DNA of 64,000 nt from Saxidomus purpurata (lineage: Eukaryota; Mollusca; Bivalvia; Venerida; Veneridae). The notes below the pieces were generated by a model. The model saw only the letters and a list, made by a program, of their open reading frames with translations. It made no database searches and had not been told where the DNA came from. The stretch is taken from positions 30,700,966 to 30,764,965 of the forward strand of contig JAFMSR010000013.1 of the NCBI GenBank assembly GCA_022818135.1, in the 5' to 3' direction. This document shows positions 1 through 11,910 of this stretch, in pieces. Both the position numbers and the translations under genes were made by a program. The number at the start of each line of letters is the position of its first letter. Position 1 is the first letter of the stretch.

Positions 1-329
1 AAATATCTACTGCAATATGAGATACATGAGTAGCATCTGTGCCCAACTTTCATTGAGATATTATATTGAACACACTGTTAACCATGGGAACCATTTACTG
101 ATAACAAGAGGTCAAGTTTATCCCTAGATGTAGGAAATTTGCTCATGTTTACAAAGATAACGCTTTCTGATTGGTGGATTCAAAACAGTATTTTATGCTG
201 TGTACATCTAAACAGCTACATGAATATTATTGTGATAAAGCTTTATTTTTTGAAGAACAGAAAAGTATTATTTGCATTCTTATGACAGTAATGTTTGTGA
301 ATATTTTATGAAAAGAATTTGACAATACT
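1..329. other. AT-rich sequence, nothing recognised
   Basis: No ORF, repeat or RNA signature could be supported here. It lies upstream of a weak first-exon candidate. Confidence 0.5.
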
Positions 330-385
330 ATGGATTGTTCAGCATCAAACCTGAAGGATTCAATGAGGAGCAAATATATGCAAAG
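330..385 (+). CDS. candidate first coding exon of a small two-exon gene
   Basis: An ATG at 330 opens 18 codons plus two bases (starting MDCSASNLKDSM) and runs into a strong donor, AAAG|GTACGT, at 385/386. The exon ends in phase 2. The next plausible acceptor, a T-rich tract ending TTTCAG at 1559, starts an exon whose open frame is the one this phase needs. The joined product would be 65 residues. No family is recognised, there is no hydrophobic signal peptide, and codon use is not informative. A second frame through the same exon is also open but meets a stop soon after the join. This is an inference from splice signals alone. Confidence 0.2.
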
Positions 386-1559
386 GTACGTAATTTCAGA
401 CACAGACTTTTTGTAAAAAGCAGGATTTACAGAACTGAATTGTTGATTTTTATCGGATTTTAGTTGATCTTTTGTTAATATTGATAAATAAAAAGTTCAC
501 GGAAGTTATTAATTTCCAAATGATTTAAACTGCTAATGTGCAATTCAGTACAGAATACAGTTTCTGCAATTAACAAAGTAAAATGGTTAATAACTTCAAA
601 TGCAGGTATGCGGACTTAATACCATACATCGTACGTAATGATATAATATTATAGTCTTGTTAAGTAAAACTGGAATACATGTACATTGTTTTATTGAATT
701 AGAAGTTCCCTACATTAATATAACTAAGTCAAATTCATTCTTAATTATTCTTAACGGTACATATATATATATACATGTACTGCCTGAATTTCAACATGCA
801 ACCTACTTTCGATTGGAATAGAATATAATGGAGCGTTTAATTATAAGGATCCTTCAAAGATTACTCAGGGTAAGTTCAAGTATGTACATGTACATGTTCG
901 TTATTTGTACAAATTAAAATTAATTTTGGGAAAGTGCATGCACGCAGTCCAGTGACACACACAGTTTGGTTTCTTACACAGAATGCTAATTTTCCAAACC
1001 TGGACTTGTCAATATTCAATTTGAACAATATCCATCAGGTAAACTTGTTTACCAAGATTCTTATTTTATGAACTGTTAAGTGAATAGTTGAGATCATGAT
1101 GAGACTGCATGGATGTGCAGGCTAATCATGATTTATACTGGTTGTAAGGGCAAAATCATTTGTTTTGATAAAATATTGGTCAAGTGTGAAACTAGGTCAC
1201 TTAGTGTCAAAACTTAGGTCACTGGGTAAAATCATTAAAAAACGTATTTAGATTTGGAGTCGCATTTTTTGCACTGACAAGATTCTTTATGGCCTTGACA
1301 TAATGAACAGTGGTACGTATATAAGCAATATAGGGCCATAATGTCCCTCATGTTTAATGTGTTTTAAACGATACTAATGTGACAGCAGTTTAACCAAGTG
1401 AGATCATGCAGTCGTGATTGTTAATGTAAATATTATCAACCTAGACATTTGAAATGATGCATTGAAAATATTTTATATGTATATGCATCTGTGTTTTGTT
1501 TGTACCGTGGGAGACATTATATGCTGTTTTTCATTTTGTTATTTTGTGATTTATTTCAG
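386..1559. other. candidate intron; AT-rich, no other feature seen
   Basis: It is bounded by GTACGT and TTTCAG. It contains short AT microsatellite stretches (about 760-780) and no coding potential that I can support. Confidence 0.2.
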
Positions 1560-1701
1560 ATATGTCCCCTGTATGTTCAATGAAGACTTCATGACTGACA
1601 GGCTACACTGTACCACCTTGGAAGAGAAGTTGTGTGGCAGGAAGGAGGAACTCGAAACGACAGCTTCCTTGATTGTTGTGACCCGGCTGGTGACGGTGTA
1701 G
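1560..1701 (+). CDS. candidate terminal coding exon of the small two-exon gene
   Basis: This exon follows a good pyrimidine-rich acceptor (AG at 1558-1559). It continues in the frame set by the exon ending at 385 and stops at TAG 1699-1701. It carries three cysteines and several acidic/basic residues (for example CMFNEDFMTDRLHC) but no domain I recognise. A different frame of the same DNA reads CDPAGDGVDC just before the microsatellite, so the true frame is uncertain. The exon abuts a GT/GAGT microsatellite. Confidence 0.2.
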
Positions 1702-1703
1702 AC

Positions 1704-1755
1704 TGTGTGTGTGTGTGAGTGAGTGAGTGAGTGAGTGAGTGAGTGAGTGAGTGAG
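1704..1755. repeat. GT/GAGT microsatellite
   Basis: A short (GT)n run passes into about a dozen GAGT units. It accounts for Ser/Thr/His-rich ORFs on the opposite strand. Confidence 0.9.
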
Positions 1756-1789
1756 AGATTATTTGGTAGTTATTTGTTAGACTAATAAA

Positions 1790-2050
1790 GAATTGAAGCC
1801 ACTCCTCTTCCATTATTTGATACTTATTTGTTAAATATATGATGTTCATTGCAAAAGTTATTTGTTAATTATTTGCTTTCCCTGGAATTATTTGGTGCTT
1901 ATTTGTTTGAAATATAAGCCACACCTCTTCATTATTTGATGCTTATTTGTTAGATATATACTCCCCATTCCAAAAGTTATTTGTTAATTATTTGCTTTCA
2001 GCGAAATGATTTGTTAGTTATTTGCTTTAGTTATTTGTTAAGCTCATTTG
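1790..2050. repeat. tandem duplication of a TTATTTG-rich ~121-bp unit
   Basis: The motif CCACTCCTCTTC near 1798 recurs as CCACACCTCTTC near 1919. Each is followed by the same spacing of TTATTTGTTA blocks, so two diverged copies of about 121 bp are present. A TTATTTGTTA-like decamer is repeated many times through 1755-2110. Confidence 0.65.
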
Positions 2051-2310
2051 CATGGCATTTCCAGAAGCAATAAATATCTACCAAATAACTATTTGTTGGT
2101 TATTTGCTGTGATTATTGGTTCCAATCTTTTTTTTGTTTGGGCACTCCGACAGGTGTTCAGATTTGACACATACTGTGATATGAAAACTGTGGATCTTTG
2201 ACACTTATCGATGTCATTTTTTATTGTTAAGGTATGAAACTTCTAATTGATCTTATTCTTTCGGTCTGATTAAAAGGTTTAAGTCTAGATAAAATGTGAA
2301 ATCTCAAAGT

Positions 2311-2484
2311 GATCGTATAACGTGTATAATCCGTTTATCGTGTAGCGTGTAGCGTGCGCTTCGTACATCGTGTATATCGTGTATCGTTCTGAATCGCTCA
2401 TCGTGTATTTACCGAACGTGCAACGTGCGTCTAACGTGCGTGTATCGTGCGTACATCGTGCGTGTATCGTGCACTCCGTGTGAC
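2311..2484. repeat. degenerate CGTG-rich short tandem repeat
   Basis: Variants of ATCGTGTA and GCGTGTATCGTG recur every 8-13 bp for about 170 bp. This makes a CpG-rich island in AT-rich DNA. No ORF is involved. Confidence 0.7.
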
Positions 2485-2504
2485 AACTGTTACGTTCCGA
2501 CTAC

Positions 2505-3300
2505 TGTATAAAAAGCCCCCAGCGGGAATTGTCAACTTTGACCCCAGGGGCATGATTTGAACGGACTTTGAAGGGGTCAACTAGTTTTTTTTTTAAAGAA
2601 GATTTTAAAAGTTTATCCCTTACCAAGTGACCCCAAGGCATGTTCAATTTTGACCCCGCGGGCATGATTTGAATAAACTTTGAAAGGGTGCACTAGACAC
2701 TATTACATGTTAAACACCTTACTTCTAGACCTTGTAGTTTCAAAGAAAAATATTTTAACGTGTCATTTATATGTCTATGTAAAACAAATGACCCCTGCAT
2801 GGCACCAACATTAACCCCAGATGTATGATTTGAACAAACTTGGTAGAAGTCCACGATACAATGCTATATACTTAAGATCTGGAGAAGATGATTTTAAAGT
2901 AGTTCCTATAGAAACCTATATAACCTTTTTCCCATTTGAGCCTATGTAAAATCAAGTGACACCCTGGACGTGGTCAATTTTGACATAGGGGTCATACTTT
3001 GTACAATTTTGATAGTGGTCACATAAACGATGCTACTTGCTAAATATTTAAACTCTAGGTTTGTGCTTTCTGAGAAGAAGTTGTTTAAGGTTTCTCTATT
3101 TGCCCAAGCAAACAAAATTCTGAATGAAATGGAATTCTGTGAAAATACTTGGTACAGGTTTATGCAAGAAACATCCCTGCAAAGTGTCATCAATTTTGGC
3201 TCAGTGGTTTTAAAGGAAATGTCGCTAGAAGCAAAATGTTGAAGGACTATAGACTGACGACGGACACTCACCCATCCTAAAAGCTTACCCTGGCAAAAAA
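2505..3300. repeat. 165-bp satellite family, locus 1
   Basis: About four diverged units are present. Each contains a block like TCAATTTTGACCCC, then CATGATTTGAACAAAC, then a CTAGACAATG-like block, then AAGCTCTAGGCCTTGTG, then CCTATGTAAA. Spacing between CATGATTTGAA blocks is about 114 (a shortened unit), 158 and 168 bp. The 3' end reads AAAAGCTTACCCTGGC, the same family end seen at the 16-18.6 kb copies. The short ORFs on both strands (2942-3271) are by-products of the unit. Confidence 0.75.
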
Positions 3301-4500
3301 GTACATAACAAAAAGTGGGGAAATTAAAACGGGTAAGATAATTAGGGCTGGCTGTGGCATCTCATGTATGAGAAAGTGTTATTCTAACATTAATTTTAAT
3401 GGCAGAGAAAAAGAAAAAAATCTTTCATAATGTTTGGTCAACTGCTTGCTATAAAAACATAAAGAATTTAAAACGCATACCATTGAAGAAATTCCTCAAA
3501 GAAAAATCACATACAAAACTGGTCTAGACAATATCTTTTTCAAATACATAGTGAAAGAATTCAGGTTGGTAAAACATTTCACCATGACAATCTTGACATA
3601 ACTGACGCTGTTGCAAACACAGTCTTGAACAAAAGGAGAGCCTACGGTGTAATAATTTTTTTCGTGAAAAGCATTCAAACAGAGCGAACGATATTTTTGA
3701 CCAAATTTGATTTATAAACCACATCACATTGAAAGTTATCCCTGATTTGAATCTCATTAATGTAGAAAAACACTCGAACAAGAATACATTGAAGCAAATC
3801 TAAATCATTCAAAAATGTACGACCATTATAAACAGTACTGTCGGAAATAGCGCTCATTTGTATGTTATATGATTATGACGTTATTTTGACGCCATACTTT
3901 GCGTGACGTATTGTACGTCACTTCCTATGTTTTGTATATGTATTACGAGTTTGGATACGGCAATAGAAGTTGAAAGCAGACACAACGTGTTGTTCATTCT
4001 TTGAATTACTCAACAACCTCAAACCATTTCGATAAGTACTGTAGTGAGAACTTAATTCTACAGTGTCAGTATAGTCATACCAAACATAAGAATGATTCAG
4101 TAATTCCTGTATGGAGAGTGCATGTAAAACGTATACATTTTACAAATCTCCCAGTTAGCAACAATTGTACATACGGCACGTAGAAATATCTGTATCATGT
4201 CACAGATACTGAAATGACTTTGGATCACTTTTCGACTTTAAGCTTATGTAATCAAACAGAAAGCTTTGATTATGACAGTGCTGTTATTTAGCGTCTATAG
4301 TGCGCTAACATGCCATTTACGTGTAAAAAAGTTAGAGCAATGAGTCATGTAAGTGGAATGAATATTCAATAAATCTTTTTAAGGAAATGAATAAATACAA
4401 TTTTATGTAGCAGTTAGATATGCATGATAAATACCAACTTCACACTTCAGTATGGTATGAAAACGATTTACTGGATATATACAAATCACGTTTTTCTGTC
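3301..4500. other. no gene recognised; AT-rich
   Basis: It contains overlapping short ORFs on the minus strand (3496-3857) with no family resemblance. A TGACGT-rich patch lies at 3875-3921. Confidence 0.4.
3903..3921. promoter_or_regulatory. CRE-like palindrome
   Basis: GTGACGTA and TACGTCAC form a perfect inverted repeat with a 3-bp spacer. Further TGACG motifs lie just upstream (3877 and 3888). These resemble CREB/ATF half-sites. No adjacent gene start can be identified, so function is unproven. Confidence 0.3.
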
Positions 4501-5000
4501 NNNNNNNNNNNNNNNNNNNNNNNNNNNNNNNNNNNNNNNNNNNNNNNNNNNNNNNNNNNNNNNNNNNNNNNNNNNNNNNNNNNNNNNNNNNNNNNNNNNN
4601 NNNNNNNNNNNNNNNNNNNNNNNNNNNNNNNNNNNNNNNNNNNNNNNNNNNNNNNNNNNNNNNNNNNNNNNNNNNNNNNNNNNNNNNNNNNNNNNNNNNN
4701 NNNNNNNNNNNNNNNNNNNNNNNNNNNNNNNNNNNNNNNNNNNNNNNNNNNNNNNNNNNNNNNNNNNNNNNNNNNNNNNNNNNNNNNNNNNNNNNNNNNN
4801 NNNNNNNNNNNNNNNNNNNNNNNNNNNNNNNNNNNNNNNNNNNNNNNNNNNNNNNNNNNNNNNNNNNNNNNNNNNNNNNNNNNNNNNNNNNNNNNNNNNN
4901 NNNNNNNNNNNNNNNNNNNNNNNNNNNNNNNNNNNNNNNNNNNNNNNNNNNNNNNNNNNNNNNNNNNNNNNNNNNNNNNNNNNNNNNNNNNNNNNNNNNN
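4501..5000. other. assembly gap
   Basis: Exactly 500 N, a conventional placeholder for a gap of unknown size. The ORFs that span it are artefacts. Confidence 0.99.
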
Positions 5001-6234
5001 TATGCACGTGTTTTCATTCAATTATGACTATTGTTCATTAAACTGCTTATCTGATAGAAATTTATGGGAAGATTTGACCAAATTTTGAAGGTGTCGAAGC
5101 TGGTTTCGCAGGTACTCGCTTGGTTTGTGCATTCATTTTGACTATTCATCCGGTCTGAAGGGTCTGTAACATATTTAACATATAGAACCGTCTATTCAAT
5201 AACAGAGTGAGGAATAGTACATCATTTTAGATATGTTTATTTAACCAAGAAAAAGCTTAAGGTCAACGTTCGTTCACTCATTCCGTCGAGACCAATTTGA
5301 TTACTGTTAATTCAAACGATGATCACTTTTTGTTAAAAGTATTTTCGGAAAGGAATAAATACGGCAGCTGAGCTGTAGTCGCTATATTATTGTAGCACTT
5401 CCGTTAAACCAAGCTCACCAACATTTCCAACAATTTTTTTTCAAATTGCTCTATGTTATTGATTGTAGTCATTACTTTTACATGTCTTAGTAAATCATCT
5501 TGCAGAAATAAGCTGTTTTCACCGGAAACTGTGAACGAGCAGCTTTAAGTGGTAGTACTTACAAAGTACTAATTAAATCTCCCTTTCAAACTCTGTCCAA
5601 AAGCACCCGCTGTTTCAAAGCAAGGACTATCTGCAGTTAAAACATTAGTTTTGTGCACGGTGTTTCGATGAAAATGGGTTAACTACGAGCAGTTTCGAAT
5701 GATCAAAAATGAAAAAACGTGATTTTTATGCTCAAATCATTAATTTCATACGTAGGCCTAAAATGCCTGCTCCTCTGTACGGAATCCATTCTAAAAATAT
5801 ATCCAGTTTGTTTTGGTTGCTTAAAAATGAATGTCTTCCAAACTCGCGTGCACGTTTTACCTTTTTGTACAGCCGAAACTTTCTTATCTTCCACCTGCCG
5901 TATGTTGTAATGATATCCGTCCGTTCGTCTAGGTAACATGCTTTCCAGGCCATTTCTCAGAAATCACTGACTTGAATACTCTTAGTGCAATTTGATAGAC
6001 TGCTTAACTATCAAGAGGAGATGCATATATTATCAGCACGTTCCAGTTTAATTATTTTTAACACATATTGCCATTTGATTACTCTTCCATATGCCTTCGT
6101 GTCCACATTATTTCTCAGCACCCACAGACTGGACTTCAACAAATCTTAATGGGAAGCTTTCCTAACAAGAGGAGATAAGTCCTACGGTTCCATGATTTTT
6201 ACACTGAATTAGCGCCCTTTCATTATCCTCCCGC
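5001..6234. other. no gene recognised
   Basis: It includes mutually overlapping short ORFs on both strands at 5703-5953 with no convincing protein character. A donor-like CAG|GTACTC lies at about 5110 without a supportable exon. Confidence 0.4.
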
Positions 6235-6700
6235 CTTTGCGGAGGGAATATGGTAATGGGCTCCGTCCGTCCGTCACACTTTTGTACGGAGCATAACTAT
6301 AAAATTATTCAAGGGAATTTATTTAAGTTATTTTATTCAGTTATTTCCCCTATTTGTTTTTCAAATAACACTCCAAAACATAACTCCGAAAGTACTCAGG
6401 GGAATTTGTTTAAACTTTACACACAGACAGAGAACATTGCTAGAAAGTGCACGGTACAAGGACCTTAACTCTAGCTTGTCCTATTTTTGAATTATCTCCC
6501 TCTATCACTTCTTTTTGTCATAGCTCCTTAAGTACTGAACTGAATTGTTTCAAATTACATACAGTCATAGAGGACATTAAGATGCAGTATCGTGTTCAAG
6601 AACCATAACTCAAACTTACCCTGGTTCAGAGTTATCTCCCTTTATTGATTGTTCGTATAAAACCTTTGTGCAAAGCATACAATTTCAGAGATAACGTACA
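6235..6700. repeat. dispersed repeat with a GTCC-rich leader
   Basis: It starts near CCCGCCTTTGCGGAGGGAAT, a short hairpin, followed by CCGTCCGTCCGTC. It continues as diverged blocks containing 'aactccgaaagtactcagggg' and 'agctccttaagtactgaact' types. The organisation resembles other mollusc repeats with short (GTCC)n leaders. Confidence 0.45.
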
Positions 6701-6744
6701 GGTGAATAACTCTCAACCCGTTATGATTACTAATATTTCATTAA

Positions 6745-6838
6745 AAAAAGATTATTGAATGGTTTACGGTACTGCAGTATATTTTAAACCGCTGATTTTA
6801 TCGATAATGACTGGGAATGCATAGCTGAAACTTTTAGG
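6745..6838. repeat. inverted partial copy of the MITE at 58.6 kb
   Basis: This block (ATTGAATGGTTTACGGTACT to TATGCATAGC-type sequence) matches the reverse complement of about 58660-58745 over roughly 85-90 bp with a few differences. Confidence 0.65.
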
Positions 6839-6862
6839 TTAAGTTACTTCCAAATATTTTAT

Positions 6863-7375
6863 TATGCCCCCGAAGGGTGGCATATTAAAATCGCACCTTC
6901 CGTCTGTCCGTCCGTCCGTCTGTGCGTCCGTCCTTTCATTTTCCCGTGTCCGGACTGTAACTTTGCCATGCATTGAAGGATTTTGAAATAACTTTGCACA
7001 AATGTTCAGCACATCAAGACGACATGTCGCGTGCAAAACCCACGTCCCTACCTCAACGGTCAAAGTCACACTTAGAGTTTGAAGGTAATGCAATCCTGTA
7101 TATATGCACACATTCGTGTCCTGATTGTAACTTTGTCATGCATTGATTGATTTTAAAATAACTTGGCACAAATGTTCAGTAGATCAAGAAAATGTGTCGT
7201 GTTTAAGAACTACGTCCCTACTTCAAAGGTCAAGGTCACAGTTAAAGTCTGAAAGTAATGGAATACTGTATGCATGGTTACTCTATCATGCATGGGACGA
7301 TTTTAAAATTACATGGCACAAATGTTGAGTACATGGAGAGGACATAGACTGTGAGACACCTCTTCCGGGGGCATT
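6863..7375. mobile_element. TIR-bounded non-coding element (ATGCCCCCGAAG family)
   Basis: The left end ATGCCCCCGAAG (6864-6875) is inverted as CTTCCGGGGGCAT at 7362-7374. A (GTCC)n-like leader follows the left end. Internally, a unit containing ACTTTGCCATGCATTGA and TGGCACAAATGTTCAG recurs about three times at roughly 150-170 bp. No transposase is present, so this is a non-autonomous element or structured repeat. ORFs 6839-7328 are by-products. Confidence 0.6.
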
Positions 7376-8984
7376 TGTCACTTATGAGGAACAGCTCTTG
7401 TTATTCATGTTTTGGAGGTTATTTAGTTTGACATCAGTTATAGAGCATGTCCCTTTAAATTAGAACCCATACAAAATCCATTCATCTCACCTCAAATTTC
7501 TTGATCATTGAAAGAGCACATGGCCACGTCTAACATGGGTCTTGTAAAATTTACATCAGGTAATTATAGCACATTAGTGCATCCTTGTCCGGGGTAAACA
7601 GCATTTTCCGGTTCAACGATATTTCATATGACCACCTTTTACACAAAAACCTGCCTCGGCGAGGGAATTTGCCATTTTATTCGTAAACATTTCTACAGAC
7701 TATGATTCTTCATGTAGAGCTGAGTGCTACTTTATTAATCCAGTACAAAAAAGAAGAAATTAAGTCACTGGCCAAGTCAACTTCTTATTTTTTCCAAGTC
7801 GACAACTTCCATATATTCTCTGATATGCAAAGCCGAGATAGTGGCATTGATATGCGTCCGAAGACATGTTTTTATTGCTTGGCACCACTCATATTATGCG
7901 TTTTAAAGCAGCCACGTTGTTTTGATACACATTTCGTGCTGTTTAAACCTTACGGCTATAACCCTTATCATATACGTGTCATCTTTAATACAGTCCCGCT
8001 CATGAGTACATTCTTTCAAACTCCAATATGCCTTTACGTCCGTTTGTGTAACTGAAAAACCTGTATTTATTTTTTTAACTGTGGTTCGTGCAATTGCTCA
8101 TTAAATGATTTTTTTCTCGTAAACATCATCTATGCAGCTGCTTTTCAGTGCATTTTGGTGAACAAACCTGAGCAGAAACTGAACTTACTTTTTCGTTTAC
8201 TTTATCACTGCATGGAACCCTGTTCGGAAATGTCCAGTTTCAAATTTTCAAATGCACTAGATTGTCACACGAGAAACATATCCTGACTTTTTTGGTCTGC
8301 TTGTGGAGACACTTAGGATAACTTTAGACTGCTTAGGTAACTGTGTTTCTGTCTTCACAGGAAGATCGTACTGTGATATTCTCTTGAAACTGAAAACAGA
8401 ACGTTTGCTTTTCATTTTTTGCTTTACCTGTCAACTGCACAAATTAAATTGGACTTCACAACTCTTTCTTTATACACGTAATTCATTTCCCCATTCGTTA
8501 AAGCAAATGTAATCGAAAGAAACTCCTTGAAATAATAAAAATGCCATTTCACAACTGAGTCCATCTTATTATTATTTTTTGTACAAATACAGACAAACTT
8601 GAAGTTCATAAAACGTTAGTGTGTACCCTAAAATTGATCAATTAGCTAATATCCCATATAGCTATAGTATTTCATTCGGGTATTCATAAATTGTGTAACT
8701 CAATAATGAACCATTGTTCTCCATCCGCGTCTCGTACAAAACAAGCTTTTTGGATCTTGACGTGCTAATATACATTTGTGTTACATTTTAAGTTATACTC
8801 GTACTCCAATCTGATGTTGTATCAGTTAATTAAAATGTTTACTTTTTAGTGTTGCGTGTAGACTACTTGGATCTTCCTTTACGTTTTATGTACTAAGAAT
8901 ACTTGTATAGCACGCTTATATTGTGTGCGCTTTATGAACCGTTCAAAGGAAAATGGTGATCAAGAAGATTTGGTTTTGTTTCAG
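7376..8984. other. no gene recognised; upstream of the PAN exon
   Basis: A 117-codon ORF (7702-8055) and a 69-codon ORF (8303-8512) occur, but neither resembles a known protein. Any upstream exons of the PAN-domain gene would lie here, further upstream or in the gap at 4501-5000. I could not identify them. Confidence 0.4.
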
Positions 8985-9229
8985 ATTGCACGATCTATGA
9001 CGACACATTTGAATATATATTTGAGATTCCGTTCGCTTTCAACAAGGCACATAGTAATGTCAGTCTTACAGAGTGCAAAGACCTCTGCCTCGTTGAGTCA
9101 AACATCACTTGCAGTTGGTTTGCCTATGACGCAGACTCTGCGATGTGTACCTTCGCCGATAAAATAATGGGTGTCCCAGACGCTGAGGTATATTCGAAGT
9201 TCTACAGAAGAATTTGTGCATACCCATAG
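8985..9229 (+). CDS. terminal exon encoding a PAN/Apple-like domain (partial gene)
   Basis: After a strong acceptor (TTTGGTTTTGTTTCAG, AG at 8983-8984) the frame starting at 8987 is open for 80 codons to TAG 9227-9229. It holds six cysteines in a PAN/Apple-like layout: one at the start, then ECKDLC, TCSWFAYD, AMCTF, and a final RRIC six residues before the end. PAN/Apple domains are extracellular disulfide-bonded modules that bind protein or carbohydrate. This would be the last exon of a secreted or membrane protein, because the stop follows the domain directly. The exon begins with two bases of a split codon, so upstream exons are required; none was found. A longer overlapping ORF in another frame (8925-9167) is a shadow. 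The domain call is from pattern recognition only. Confidence 0.65.
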
Positions 9230-9380
9230 AACAGGGAAATACCGTCTACGTTAATAGTAGTATGGTTTCATTTTAGCTTTTACCGATTTTAGTTGAGAGT
9301 GGAAAATTACAATTACATTTGTATCAAGACATTGATAAAGAAACAAAAAAGTGTTTAGTTAAGATAAATGATTTCATCTA
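9230..9380 (+). other. probable 3' UTR and flank of the PAN exon
   Basis: AT-rich sequence after the stop. No canonical AATAAA was seen close by. Confidence 0.3.
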
Positions 9381-9383
9381 CTC

Positions 9384-9440
9384 TACGAGGGGCGGTCGGA
9401 AAATATGTGGACATTTTGGTACTGTTATACTGAATCGTAA
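9384..9440 (+). mobile_element. mariner-type terminal sequence (solitary end)
   Basis: TA followed by CGAGGGGCGGTCGGAAAATA resembles the outer end of a Tc1/mariner element and is similar to the one at 41659. No matching opposite end or transposase was found nearby. Confidence 0.4.
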
Positions 9441-11905
9441 TTGTCTGCATTCAAACTTAAAAGTACCTGTGGATCCACTATTTGTTTTGTAAAGGCGAAA
9501 ATCGATGTTAACCGAAATGCATAACAAAGAGTACTTTAAAAGTTACATTTGTGTTTAACATTTTTATTGGTCACAATATATCAGATACACATTTCATTTA
9601 TAGGTCATGAAAAGTTGAAAGCACCGTTAACCGTTAAATACGTAGGTTTAATAAGGTTGTTGTTGATGATGATTATAAAGATGGTCAAACAATGTAAAAT
9701 ATTTGCTTGATATTGCAATATTATATGAAGAAATGTTACATATTTGATCTATCAGTGAGCGTATAAATACATTGAATATAATACAGTAATATGCAAATTC
9801 AAATACACATGTACAAAAACGTTAAGGAAAATAATAAGGAAATAATCAAATGCATGCAAGTTTGAGATGTTATATATTCGACACAGATAAAATGTATCAC
9901 GTTTTCCAACAAATGTATTACTTATACATGTATACAGTTAATCCACAATGTTTAATTGATAAGACATTTAGAGTATGTATGTCTCATGTAACAAATATAG
10001 AAGTATACACTAAAGTTTTTAACCCTGAATTGTCTCTAAGTATATATGAATTTGTTGTGTTTTATTGTCTTTTTAAGCATGCTGTCTTTGTTAATGATGA
10101 TGTCTTATCAAGGTTGTGATTATTTTATTTTTGTGGGACAAACGTTATAAATGAACGAAAATGAAAATCATCAGCTTACTTACTTTACTAGGTTAATAAA
10201 GTCTAAGCCTTTTAATCCTGAGTGGGCGTCTACGGCCGACCCTAGCATTTCTCCCACAATGCTGTTATACTTGAATTTCCTGTCTAAAAGAAACAAAGTC
10301 ACCTTAAAGGTCACAATATATCAGACACATTTTATCTGCATGAAATTAATAGTTACAAGTATGTTTTTATCACCATGAAACATAAGTATACAAGATTATA
10401 GTAGTTGTTTTTGTCGGTGTTGTAGTTGTTGTTGTTGAAGATGAAGATGATCATTTACAAGATTATTGTAGTTGAAAATGTTGTTGTTCTTGTTGTTGTT
10501 GAAGTTGATGATGATTTCATGTTACCATCTTTAATTGTTTTGCATAATGATATGGGTAAAAAATGCATTTTGGATCAATGAATCTATTTTAGCAGTAATA
10601 AATGAAATATAAAGAGTATAATACAGAAGTGATAACTGTAAAAGTGTAAACTAACCCAACATGAAAACTTTATAGGTTTAAAATGGGATTTACTGTTCTA
10701 TACATGAGAAAGAAAAAACAATATCTCAAATGCTAGACTGAGGTGGAATTAAATCATTTGTAAGAATGTTTTACACCCAAAAAATATGTTGTCTGGACAA
10801 CCTATTTTGTTTTTGACAAAATGTCTGTTTTCACTTTAATGCGCTATCTAACTTTTAGGCCCATTTATCGTCTTTGTTCTTTGTCTTCTTTTATAGAGTC
10901 AGATTGAAATGCATTGATTTAACACTTTGTTAATTATTTGGATAATAAAGGTGTAAAGTTTTCAATTTGGGTGAGTGACTATTCAAACAAGTCAGCTGGA
11001 AAAAGTGTTCAGATAAAGACACTGTTTAAAGATATATAAAAGTTATGTCCACAAATGAAAAAGGGTTTTACATGTGTATACATGTTTTTCAATTCCAGTA
11101 AAATTAGAATCGTTTTAATAGACACGTTATATCAGATATCATTTATTTGTATGAAATAAAAATCTGAAATACCTGTTGTAATCAGTTTAATTACACACTT
11201 AAATTATTCAATGTTTTATGTTGTTGTTGTTGTTGTTGTTGTTGTTGCTGCTGTTGCTTTTGAAGATGATGATTATCAAACCGTGTAATGCAAATTTTTG
11301 CTTAATATTGTAATAAGATACTTGTAAAGATTCCAGTTTATATCTTATAATCAATTGAAATCGACGAGACACGCAGAGATATTTTATAAAAAGCAGAAAT
11401 ATCGAATATTTAGATAATTATTTAAATACAGTTTTTAAATGAATAAGAAATTATCAAGCCTATGAAAGTTTTAGTTAATACATCAGAAGAATCAGATTGT
11501 TTTTTTTAATTTGACATATAGGGTAAATTAACCACAGTTTCTGTTTATCTGTGTTGTGATTATTTGATATATAGGACTATAATTACATGTAGTGAAGATC
11601 AACGAAAATGAAAATATACCATTTTGGAAACATCAATACTTAAACATGTGCTCGAGTAATTTATGTTCCAAAACCTTGAACTTAAGTTATAACCTATTAA
11701 GTTTTAAATAAAGCAAATATTCATAAGTTAAAACATTATTTGCGATTTGTTAGATAAGTATACACTTTAAAAACTGTAAATCTTATTGATGATAGTTACT
11801 TTACTCAAGTCATAAAATCATGTCAAACATTTTAAGAATTGCAAAACATTTCAAACGTTGCAATATTCGTATATTTCATTTGTATTGTATTTGGTTCCAT
11901 TTTGT
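9441..11905. repeat. AT-rich region with three diverged copies of a GTT/GAT-containing repeat
   Basis: A block with CACAATATATCAGA followed by a GTTGTTG/GATGATGA stretch appears near 9560-9740, 10310-10540 and 11130-11310, suggesting three old copies. Short ORFs (9850-10119, 10151-10378) are not protein-like. Confidence 0.5.
11218..11262. repeat. GTT microsatellite
   Basis: About ten GTT units, interrupted by GCT, inside the third diverged repeat copy. Confidence 0.9.
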
Positions 11906-11910
11906 GTTAT

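Noticed and set aside
4403..5088. Several ORFs of 170-220 codons
   Set aside because: They consist almost entirely of N from the gap at 4501-5000.
5703..5953. Four overlapping ORFs on both strands
   Set aside because: They shadow each other, and none shows protein-like features.
7702..8055. 117-codon plus-strand ORF
   Set aside because: No domain, no similarity I recognise and no supporting splice or promoter signal; likely chance in AT-rich DNA.
8303..8512. Exon after TTTCTGTCTTCACAG at about 8360
   Set aside because: The acceptor looks good, but the open frame has no recognisable protein pattern and does not link to the PAN exon by a donor that I could find.
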